Source: Candidatus Ruthia endofausta
GTDB taxonomy: Bacteria > Pseudomonadota > Gammaproteobacteria > PS1 > Pseudothioglobaceae
NCBI RefSeq assembly: GCF_013342985.1
Contig: NZ_CP054490.1
Location: forward strand, 434,001 to 498,000
Direction: 5' to 3'
Length of the DNA: 64,000 nucleotides
In this document: positions 1 through 6,508 of the stretch, one piece after another
Numbering within the stretch: position 1 is the stretch's first letter
How the letters are laid out: each line of letters starts with the position of its first letter
Position numbers and translations under genes: made by a program
Notes under the pieces: model-generated
Seen by the model: the letters and a program-made list of their open reading frames with translations, nothing else
Told to the model about the DNA's origin: nothing
Database searches by the model: none

Positions 1-412
1 ATCCTTCTGCTGCTGAATAATTCATAGCTGTTGCAATAGTGCCTGGCCCAGCAAGAAGTGGTACAGCTAGAGGTGATACGGCCACATTTGAATGGATACT
101 TTCTTGGGTTGTATGTAACTTTGAGACATTTCCTTGAAGCATATGATATCCAACAAGAAATACCAAAATACCTCCCGCTATTCGTAATGCAGGAAGAGTT
201 ATTCCAAAAAGGTGGAAAATTGATTTACCTAAAACAGAAAATAGCAAAATTATAACAAAGGTGATAATGAGGGATTTAATAGCAATTTTAGTTTGTTCAG
301 ATTTCCCTATATTTCTTGTTAATCCAGCGAAGACTGCCGTGCTTGCAATAGGATTCATAATGGCAAAAAATGCCATGAAAATTGTCACTGCATGCTCAAA
401 TAATAAATTCAT
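1..412 (-). CDS. MarC family integral membrane protein, C-terminus beyond window edge
   Basis: The reverse strand is open from an ATG at 412 to the window edge, giving 137 codons of an incomplete gene. The protein starts MNLLFEHAVTIFMAFFAIMN, continues with PIASTAVFAGLTR, and later has PLAVPLLAGPGTIATAM. These are typical of the MarC / UPF0056 family of inner-membrane proteins with about six helices; two to three hydrophobic stretches are visible here. The family's function is not settled: an early link to multiple antibiotic resistance was not upheld. Short open frames on the opposite strand here are shadows. Confidence 0.85.
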   Translation of the reverse strand, partial: MNLLFEHAVTIFMAFFAIMNPIASTAVFAGLTRNIGKSEQTKIAIKSLIITFVIILLFSVLGKSIFHLFGITLPALRIAGGILVFLVGYHMLQGNVSKLHTTQESIHSNVAVSPLAVPLLAGPGTIATAMNYSAAEG

Positions 413-1086
413 TTTTCCAACACCTTTACCTTTGGTAGGTAAACGCCAAAACTCACCTGACAAGTTGGAGTAGGCGACATAGGAACCAGCGGAAAGGCGG
501 TCATCAGGTGGAACGTCTTGTTAGGGGTAACAACTTGTACAGAGTTGGTGTTGTTGATAAGGTTTGTTGAGGCTTGCATGGTTTGTGTTTGTTCTTCCTT
601 AAAATGATGAATGCTTTTTCGTTGTATGTTCTTTTTCTTCTTTTTTTAAAATGATACGTGTTTTTAAACAAAGGTTTGGTAAAGTTAATATTGTCACTTA
701 ACATAACGGATAACTATAACCTGCCTAATAACTTACCAAATTTTACTCTATTTTAAATTACTAGGGCAGGGCAATTGATTTGTTAGACAGCAAAGTCGGA
801 TTAAATAAGAAAATCTGTTATCGCCACCCATTAGATGCGACTGCTCTACGGTTACGTCTAACTATTATTAGAAGGATATACCTTATAATTCGATTTTGAA
901 ATAAATTTATGTAAAAATATCCATATTTTTTGAAAAATCAATATTTACTTGATATAAGCTTAAGCTATTGTAGTAACAAAAAATAACCAACTTAAACCAC
1001 GATTTCAATTTAGTAAACATAATAACATAATAATTGAAATTTTCTGTGATACCCTATGAATGATATTCTTTGCATTTTATATAGTG
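413..1086. other. 674-bp spacer without a supported gene
   Basis: Between the marC-like gene and nadE I find no reading frame resembling a known protein. The left part holds the attC-like inverted repeat listed separately. The right part, from about 860, is very AT-rich and featureless. A 66-codon frame on the minus strand near 504-704 has low-complexity Lys/Arg-rich composition and is probably spurious. Confidence 0.5.
438..526 (-). repeat. attC-like inverted repeat, about 89 bp
   Basis: On the minus strand the element begins CCCTAACAAGACG and ends GGCGTTTACC. Nested inside are the perfectly complementary arms CACCTGA and TCAGGTG (plus-strand 504-510 and 454-460). The order AAC-box, inner arm, spacer, inner arm, GTT-box is that of integron attC sites (RYYYAAC ... 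GTTRRRY). The outer boxes pair only over the AAC/GTT core, so this is a weak match. No integrase gene is visible in the window. It could equally be an unrelated stem-loop. Confidence 0.3.
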
Positions 1087-2970
1087 TTAAGGCTGAAATT
1101 TTGATGTCATGGGGTAACGACGTTCTTTGCCAAAGGCATTTTGGCTAATCTTAGGGCCAGGTGCACTTTGTCTGCGTTTGTATTCGTTGTTAAGTACCAT
1201 TTTGGTAATGCGTTTAACGGTTTGTTCACTAAAGCCTTGTTTGATGATGCGTTCAACGGAATATTTTTGTTCGATAAATAGTGCTAGAATTGCATCCAAT
1301 TCCTGATAAGGGGGTAGGGAGTCTTGGTCAATTTGGTTAGGAGCAAGTTCGGCAGAAGGTGCTTTCTCGATAACACGCTCTGGAATGATGATTGATAGGG
1401 TATTTCTGTATTTAGTCAGTTGGTAAACTAAGGTTTTACTAACGTCTTTAAGAGGGGCAAAGCCGCCTGACATATCGCCATATAAAGTAGCATAACCTAC
1501 TGCCATTTCAGATTTGTTGCTTGTGGTGAGTACGATTTTGCCTAATTTATTAGAGATTGCCATTAGTAGAGTACCACGCACACGCGCCTGCAGGTTCTCC
1601 TCAGTGGTATCAGCTTCCATGCCGTTAAATAGTGTGTTAAGTTGTGTCTTAAAGCTATTCACTATAGTGTGAATGCTGATTTCATGATAATCAATATTCA
1701 TTGCTGTGGCTTGTATTTTGGCATCTTCAAGGCTTATGTTTGAGGTGTATTCATAGGGCATCATAATGGCTTTAATATTCCCAGTACCGATGGCATCAGC
1801 AGCAATAGCAAGGGTCAGTGCAGAATCGATACCGCCAGATAAGCCAATTACCACGCCATTAAAAACTCCGTTTTTCTCAATGTAGTCTTTAGTGGCGAGC
1901 ACCAAGGCATTATAAATAGTTTTTTCAATAGGATCAGTATCAGCAGGCAGTGTGTTAGGGGGGGTAAAGCTAACTCTTTTGACTGTTTCTTTAAATAAGG
2001 GTAATTGCAGAGTGATTTCGGCATTTGAGTTCATCACAAAAGATGCACCGTCAAATATCAATTCGTCTTGTGCACCAACCATATTAACGTAAATAAAATC
2101 AGTTTTGGTTGCTAATACGCGTTGCTTAATTTGCTCAATTCGTTGTGAGTGTTTGCCAACTTGGAATGGGGAGGCGTTAATACTGACGATGATTTGTGCG
2201 CCCTGATTAGCCGTGGTAGAGATAATCTTTGGTGTCCAAGCATCTTCACAAATGACCAAGCCAATTCTTTTACCTTGGCATTCAAAAATAAAAGCCTCAT
2301 GACCCGATTCAAAATAACGCTTTTCATCAAACACGCCATAATTGGGAAGGTTTTGCTTGTGATAAACTCGCAGTTGCGAATCTTGGATAAGATAAGCGCC
2401 GTTGTATAAAGCGCCGTCTTGTTTAGAAGGTGCGCCAAATATAATGGCAATATCTTCAGGAATGGTTTGTTTGATTAGGATTATTTTGTCTTCCATCTGT
2501 TGAATAAACCCCTCACGTAATAATAAGTCTTCGGGAGGATAGCCAATCAGTGATAATTCGGGGAAAATCAACAAATCACACTCTTGAGCATGTGCCTCTT
2601 TAGTTAACTTGATAATTTTTTGAAAGTTTCCATCCAAATCGCCAACAATGGGGTTAATTTGTGCAATATCTATTTTGATAGACTTTGAGTTGTTTGCAAG
2701 TTTTTCTAGTTGCTCTTGCCAAAATACGGCCTTTGATTTACTGCCAGTAATTTTTGCATGTTCAAGTTTGGTGTGAGCAACAACTTCTGCAGGATTGATG
2801 CCTAAAATATTGGCAAATAGCCAAGCGTGGGTTTCAGAAAGGGCGGCTTTCCCTGATTTATATTTGCTTAAATTGGATTGATTGATTGAATATTCTTGTG
2901 AGATTTTATAATCTGAAAAGCTAGTCTTCTTACGTACTTTAGCCAGATAGTCTTTGGTTTTATTTGCCAT
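1087..2970 (-). CDS. nadE: Glutamine-dependent NAD+ synthetase with an extra N-terminal HTH domain
   Basis: This enzyme makes NAD+ from deamido-NAD+, ATP and glutamine as the last step of NAD biosynthesis in the cytoplasm. The 627-residue product has three parts. Residues 1 to about 95 form a small helix-turn-helix domain (SQEYSINQSNLSKYKSGKAA) resembling phage-type DUF3693/Cro-like proteins. Residues from about 98 form the nitrilase-like glutaminase, with the likely triad Glu138 (FPELSLIGYPPEDLL), Lys205 and Cys241 (GLVICEDAW). From about 372 comes the synthetase domain, with the PP-loop SGGIDS at 378-383. Without the first 97 residues the protein has the normal family length of about 530. 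No ATG, GTG or TTG lies at the junction, so the fusion appears real in this sequence. The gene stands alone on this strand. Confidence 0.93.
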   Translation of the reverse strand: MANKTKDYLAKVRKKTSFSDYKISQEYSINQSNLSKYKSGKAALSETHAWLFANILGINPAEVVAHTKLEHAKITGSKSKAVFWQEQLEKLANNSKSIKIDIAQINPIVGDLDGNFQKIIKLTKEAHAQECDLLIFPELSLIGYPPEDLLLREGFIQQMEDKIILIKQTIPEDIAIIFGAPSKQDGALYNGAYLIQDSQLRVYHKQNLPNYGVFDEKRYFESGHEAFIFECQGKRIGLVICEDAWTPKIISTTANQGAQIIVSINASPFQVGKHSQRIEQIKQRVLATKTDFIYVNMVGAQDELIFDGASFVMNSNAEITLQLPLFKETVKRVSFTPPNTLPADTDPIEKTIYNALVLATKDYIEKNGVFNGVVIGLSGGIDSALTLAIAADAIGTGNIKAIMMPYEYTSNISLEDAKIQATAMNIDYHEISIHTIVNSFKTQLNTLFNGMEADTTEENLQARVRGTLLMAISNKLGKIVLTTSNKSEMAVGYATLYGDMSGGFAPLKDVSKTLVYQLTKYRNTLSIIIPERVIEKAPSAELAPNQIDQDSLPPYQELDAILALFIEQKYSVERIIKQGFSEQTVKRITKMVLNNEYKRRQSAPGPKISQNAFGKERRYPMTSKFQP

Positions 2971-3004
2971 TATTTGTACCTTAATTTCAATGTAATTTTT
3001 ACCT

Positions 3005-3064
3005 ATTATAGTTAATTTTTACTGCCCATATTTGGTCATAAATTAGTTAAAAAATACTAGTATT
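3005..3064 (-). promoter_or_regulatory. Candidate nadE promoter region with palindromic operator
   Basis: On the minus strand a TATAAT hexamer (3005-3010) lies about 35 nt upstream of the nadE start, without a good -35 match. Further upstream, 3053-3064 is the perfect 12-bp palindrome AATACTAGTATT. Because the downstream protein carries an HTH domain, this palindrome is a reasonable guess for an autoregulatory operator. No binding motif is known to me for this domain. Confidence 0.3.
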
Positions 3065-3292
3065 GGTAAAAACATCATAAATACTATATAACAAATTAAG
3101 AGGAATTAATGAGCTAAATTCACAAACACTTATTAGCAGAATCAAGCCTATTTAGACAAGAAATAGTCGTATAACATTATCAAACAAATTGATAATTATT
3201 CTGTTAATACGCCAATTAACATTACTTAGAGGCTTAAATACCTTATGAAAGATGGTGATATTTTATACTCACCGCCATTTAGATAAACCCTC

Positions 3293-3324
3293 AAAAAACA
3301 GTTTTAATTTAAGACTGTTTTTTT
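3293..3324 (+). terminator. Rho-independent terminator
   Basis: A 10-bp stem, AAAAAACAGT paired with ACTGTTTTTT around an 11-nt loop, runs into a T tract. No intact gene precedes it on this strand, so it may be the leftover end of a deleted transcription unit. The rest of 2971-3458 holds no recognisable gene. Confidence 0.6.
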
Positions 3325-3458
3325 AATCTACACTATGTGTTCAAAGATCACCATGTTGGTTTAATTTCAAATTATTGTAGTATTTACAACATTGATCGTT
3401 GCTACTCAAAAAGCTTTTATAAAGACGCTTTAATACAAACGATTAAAAGAGAGTTAAC

Positions 3459-3667
3459 ATGAAAACAAACAACATTATTACAATTAAAGGGGGGGTTAAA
3501 CAAGCGGCATGGTGATTTTCGGACCTTCTGGCAGTGGCAACAAAGTTAACACTGATACGTTGCGTTATGAATAAGGGATAAATTATTGAACAGAATGAGC
3601 TAGATACCTTCTTTAACAACCCAGAATCAGATTACGCCTGTTTCTAAATCAAATATTGACTCAATGA
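3459..3667 (+). pseudogene. Remnant of a polar amino-acid ABC transporter ATPase (GlnQ/AapP type)
   Basis: Two pieces of one family are recognisable. The first, about 3510-3545, reads GMVIFGPSGSGN in one frame and corresponds to the Walker A motif GPSGSGKS; the invariant lysine is lost through a local change. The second, about 3569-3667, reads MNKG, stop, IIEQNELDTFFNNPESDY and CLFLNQILTQ; it corresponds to the C-terminus of GlnQ-like ATPases. Everything between (signature motif, Walker B) is deleted, and several stops occur. An advanced pseudogene. The permease and binding-protein partners are not in the window. Confidence 0.7.
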
Positions 3668-3745
3668 TACCTATATTGAAATATTTATTCAAACTTTGGT
3701 TTTTGGTAAACTATTCTTATTGTCTTTAAACTAATTTATCTAACA

Positions 3746-4168
3746 ATGGGCTTATTCAGTAAATACAAAAAACACACACAAAAGTTTGATAAAAATCAGG
3801 ACTGGTGTAAAGATTTAAAACGCAATAATGCGTTAAAAAATATTGCAGAACAACAAGAATTTAATTTTAAAGAAAACATTGATAAAAATAGTGATTTAGA
3901 TATACTTTGTCCTAAGAAAGGACTAAGTTTGAATTATGTAGAAATAAGCTCAGACCAAGTCAAAATTTTAAAACAATGTAGTGCTGAAAGTAGTGCTGAC
4001 GAATTGATGAAAATTCTAAAAAGAACACACAAGACAAGATTCAAAAATGATATTTTAAATCCGCTACTTGAATACGGCTTTTTTGAGCGAACCATTCCAG
4101 AAAAACCCAAAAGCCCGAAACAAAAGTACAGGCTCACCAAACAGTTTGTTAACGTAAATGCGATATAA
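3746..4168 (+). CDS. Small protein with a C-terminal winged-helix domain
   Basis: A 140-residue protein of unknown role. The first 60 residues are charged and match nothing I know. The last 75, including RTHKTRFKNDILNPLLEYGF and TIPEKPKSPKQKYRLTK, look like the winged-helix module that ends many Fic-family and RecG-like/AlbA_2 proteins. The gene may therefore be a free-standing DNA-binding module or the surviving tail of a larger gene. No clear ribosome binding site precedes the ATG. It lies in a decayed stretch, so it may itself be on the way out. Confidence 0.5.
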   Translation: MGLFSKYKKHTQKFDKNQDWCKDLKRNNALKNIAEQQEFNFKENIDKNSDLDILCPKKGLSLNYVEISSDQVKILKQCSAESSADELMKILKRTHKTRFKNDILNPLLEYGFFERTIPEKPKSPKQKYRLTKQFVNVNAI

Positions 4169-4289
4169 ACTTTAGCTAAAACCTTTTTTACTCCTTGCCC
4201 TAAATTCTAATTTTTACAAGCTTTTATAAAAAAGTAATGACTAGCCTTAAATTTACATAAAATCGTTTAAAAAATAAAGCAAAATTTGA

Positions 4290-5264
4290 ATGAAAACAGG
4301 TATTTTACTAACCAATCTTGGCACTCCAGATACCCCTACAAAGAGTGCTTTAAGGCGATATTTGTCTGAATTTTTGTCAGACTCTAGAGTGGTCGACCCG
4401 CCTAATAAATTAATATGGTGGCTGGTATTAAATGTCGTTATTCTTAATATTAGACCTAAAAAATCAGCCAAAATTTACGCCAAAATTTGGGACAAAATTG
4501 GCACTGGTTCTCCATTATTAAGCATCACCAAGTTGCAATTACAAGGCGTTAAAAAAACATTGCTTAAACAGCATGAAAACTTAGTATTTGAAATAGGTAT
4601 GCGTTATGGAAATCCTTCTATTTCATCAGCTTTGGATAAGTTACGCGCTCAAGGTTGTGAAAAAATCATTGTGCTGCCACTTTATCCTCAATATTCAAAC
4701 ACAACGACACTTTCAACATTAGATACCATTAATCAAACACTGAGCTCTTGGACACAAAAGCCTAAAATAGCCTTCATTGAGTATTATTACGACAATGATG
4801 GCTATCTTCAATCTCTCGCTAATTCGGTATTAGAGCATCAAACTAAGCATGGGAAGCCGGATAAATTAATGATTTCATTTCACGGCATTCCTCAACGATA
4901 CGTCGATAATGGAGATGTATATTATGATCATTGTATTGGCACGGCTAGATTACTTGCTAAAAAGCTAGATTTGGATGAAAGCGACTATTTGTTCAGCTTC
5001 CAATCTATTTTCGGACGAGAGCTGTGGACTAAGCCACAAACCAAAGAAAGATTAGAAGCATTGGCCAGTAATGGTGTTGCACATATTCAAGTTATTTGTC
5101 CAGGGTTTTCAGCCGATTGTTTGGAAACTCTAGAAGAGATTGAGTGTGAAAACCGTGATTATTTTATTCAAGCTGGCGGTCGTCAGTTTAGCTATATCCC
5201 TGCATTGAATGATAGAAATGATCATATAAAGATGCTCATCGATTTAATTTCCATTCATTTATAA
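4290..5264 (+). CDS. hemH: Ferrochelatase
   Basis: The enzyme inserts Fe2+ into protoporphyrin IX, the last step of haem synthesis, at the inner face of the cytoplasmic membrane. The 324-residue protein is of normal length. Diagnostic stretches are LLTNLGTPDTP at the N-terminus, LPLYPQYSNTTT, SFHGIPQRYVDNGDVYY with the catalytic histidine, and CPGFSADCLETLEEIE near the C-terminus. It stands alone, with pseudogene debris downstream. Its retention fits an organism that still makes cytochromes, such as the pentahaem protein at 58.4 kb. Confidence 0.95.
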   Translation: MKTGILLTNLGTPDTPTKSALRRYLSEFLSDSRVVDPPNKLIWWLVLNVVILNIRPKKSAKIYAKIWDKIGTGSPLLSITKLQLQGVKKTLLKQHENLVFEIGMRYGNPSISSALDKLRAQGCEKIIVLPLYPQYSNTTTLSTLDTINQTLSSWTQKPKIAFIEYYYDNDGYLQSLANSVLEHQTKHGKPDKLMISFHGIPQRYVDNGDVYYDHCIGTARLLAKKLDLDESDYLFSFQSIFGRELWTKPQTKERLEALASNGVAHIQVICPGFSADCLETLEEIECENRDYFIQAGGRQFSYIPALNDRNDHIKMLIDLISIHL

Positions 5265-5682
5265 CAACTTCGTATAATTTATATTATGTTAAATAATATA
5301 TTTTCAAGTCAAACCTTACAAGATTTTGACATAATCACCCTATTGAAGCTATGTCTAATTTATTTAATGTTAGAATAAAAACTATGAGGAGTGCTCATCA
5401 AACGATTCTTTGCTTGAAAGTGGGCTCCATCATAGTTATAAATGCAGTAATGATGCTTACAAAACCGAGTGTGCTGCAACTCTGTTGCGTCAGATATTGA
5501 ATTATCCTTTCAAGGAAACACTTCTAGGTAGGTATCCTTGCACTTGAAATTTCACACTCGTAACAACAAATCCGATGCTTTTGCACGAACAATTTTTAAC
5601 AAAATCACTTTAAGGTTAAAAGTAAAGTTGCCTTAGAAGGACCTAAAGGCATCTCCGTTCTTAAAGAGACATGTCGTCACTC

Positions 5683-6045
5683 CCCTTTTTGTCATTGCTA
5701 AGGGTTAATGTTAATCGAGCCATGGACATTCATGGTGGTAAAACACTCATGCTCGGTTAAGCGCAACTATTTGACCAACATTTACCAAAGCATTCCAATT
5801 GCCATCACACAGTTGAAGGGGTAAATATTTTAACCAGATCAATGATTATATTTAGCCAAGGATTAATGCGTTGCAACCCTTTCTTAAAAAATGAGCTAAC
5901 AAGTTTAGAGAATCAAGATCATGTTTCATTTAATAAAATGCTGGGTAAACACCTTGCTTATTTATCTGCTGTTAAGGCTAAAAGCTTTATTCTTGCACTA
6001 AATAATGGCAAAGTTGCCATTATTCCAAAAAATAACAAGGGGTGA
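5683..6045 (+). pseudogene. fadE: Remnant of acyl-CoA dehydrogenase FadE
   Basis: Recognisable pieces in shifting frames are NVNRAMDIHGGKTLMLG (about 5707-5757), HTVEGVNI and MIIFSQGLMRCNPFLKNE (from 5842), and FNKMLGKHLAYLSAVKAKSF. They correspond to the C-terminal half of the large proteobacterial FadE, which catalyses the first oxidation of beta-oxidation. Frameshifts and stops separate the pieces, and the N-terminal half is unrecognisable or deleted. The stretch 5265-5682 upstream contains no identifiable gene and may be the eroded front of the same gene. Confidence 0.75.
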
Positions 6046-6321
6046 TTAAAGCTTACCAAATTTTGAGGCTGATTATGACATAGACGCCTCCGTTGAAGAG
6101 ATTTTTAAAAAAGATACCTCACAACAGATTACTCGCTCTGTTCGAGATATTGATTGGGCTTTGTGTGGTATTGAGCATGAAATAAGTGGTCAAATTGTCA
6201 AAGCATTTGTGGTAAAAAAACCAGTTTAAGGCTAGAAAAACAAGTATTGATTGATTATTGCAAAGAGCATTTGGCTCATTGCAATAATCCAATATTGGAA
6301 AAATTCTTAAAAGAAAATTAA
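6045..6321 (+). pseudogene. C-terminal remnant of an acyl-CoA synthetase (AMP-forming ligase)
   Basis: Two adjoining frames read VRDIDWALCGIEHEISGQIV, KAFVVKKP, a frameshift, then LEKQVLIDYCKEHLAHCNNP to a stop at 6319-6321. This matches the C-terminal domain of AMP-forming acyl-CoA ligases, whose usual form is GEVVKAFVV..G..LTEEEL..YC++HLA. The catalytic body of the gene is gone. Placement directly after the fadE remnant suggests a former fatty-acid degradation cluster. Confidence 0.65.
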
Positions 6322-6328
6322 CGGGCTA

Positions 6329-6357
6329 AGCAAGATCAAAAATCTTGCTATTTTTTT
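6329..6357 (+). terminator. Strong rho-independent terminator
   Basis: AGCAAGAT pairs with ATCTTGCT around CAAAA, followed by seven T. It sits right after the acyl-CoA ligase remnant stop codon, so it is the surviving terminator of the dead operon. It now also insulates the nrd operon. Confidence 0.8.
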
Positions 6358-6423
6358 CAATCTAACAATCCCTTTCATAGCAATATTTTAAGCATTTTCT
6401 TTATAAATTGCAAAATTTAGCAC

Positions 6424-6490
6424 TTGCAAAAATAATTCAAATACACTATATTTAGTTACAATTAACTTTTACTAACACTATATGTAGTGT
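6424..6490 (+). promoter_or_regulatory. nrdA promoter with two NrdR-box-like sites
   Basis: A sigma-70 type promoter is visible: TTGCAA at 6424-6429, a 17-bp spacer, TATATT at 6447-6452. Two 16-bp sites resembling the NrdR consensus (ACACTATATATAGTGT) follow: ACACTATATTTAGTTA at 6443-6458, overlapping the -10 element, and ACACTATATGTAGTGT at 6475-6490. They are 32 bp apart, close to three helical turns, as expected for cooperative NrdR binding. The ribosome binding site AGGAG precedes the nrdA ATG. An nrdR gene is not in this window. Confidence 0.75.
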
Positions 6491-6508
6491 TTTTTACTAG
6501 GAGCACTA

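Noticed and set aside
58-473. Two plus-strand open frames of 65 and 70 codons
   Set aside because: They lie antisense to the marC-like gene, whose minus-strand translation is clearly a membrane protein family.
782-862. Inverted repeat GTTAGAC ... GTCTAAC with an inner AGTCG/CGACT pair
   Set aside because: The pairs are short, the internal loops are unequal (4 and 13 nt), and the box order is opposite to that of attC. No T tract or known RNA motif.
5261-5290. loxP-like string ATAACAACTTCGTATAATTTAT just after hemH
   Set aside because: Only one half resembles a loxP arm; the second inverted arm is missing. Likely chance in AT-rich DNA.
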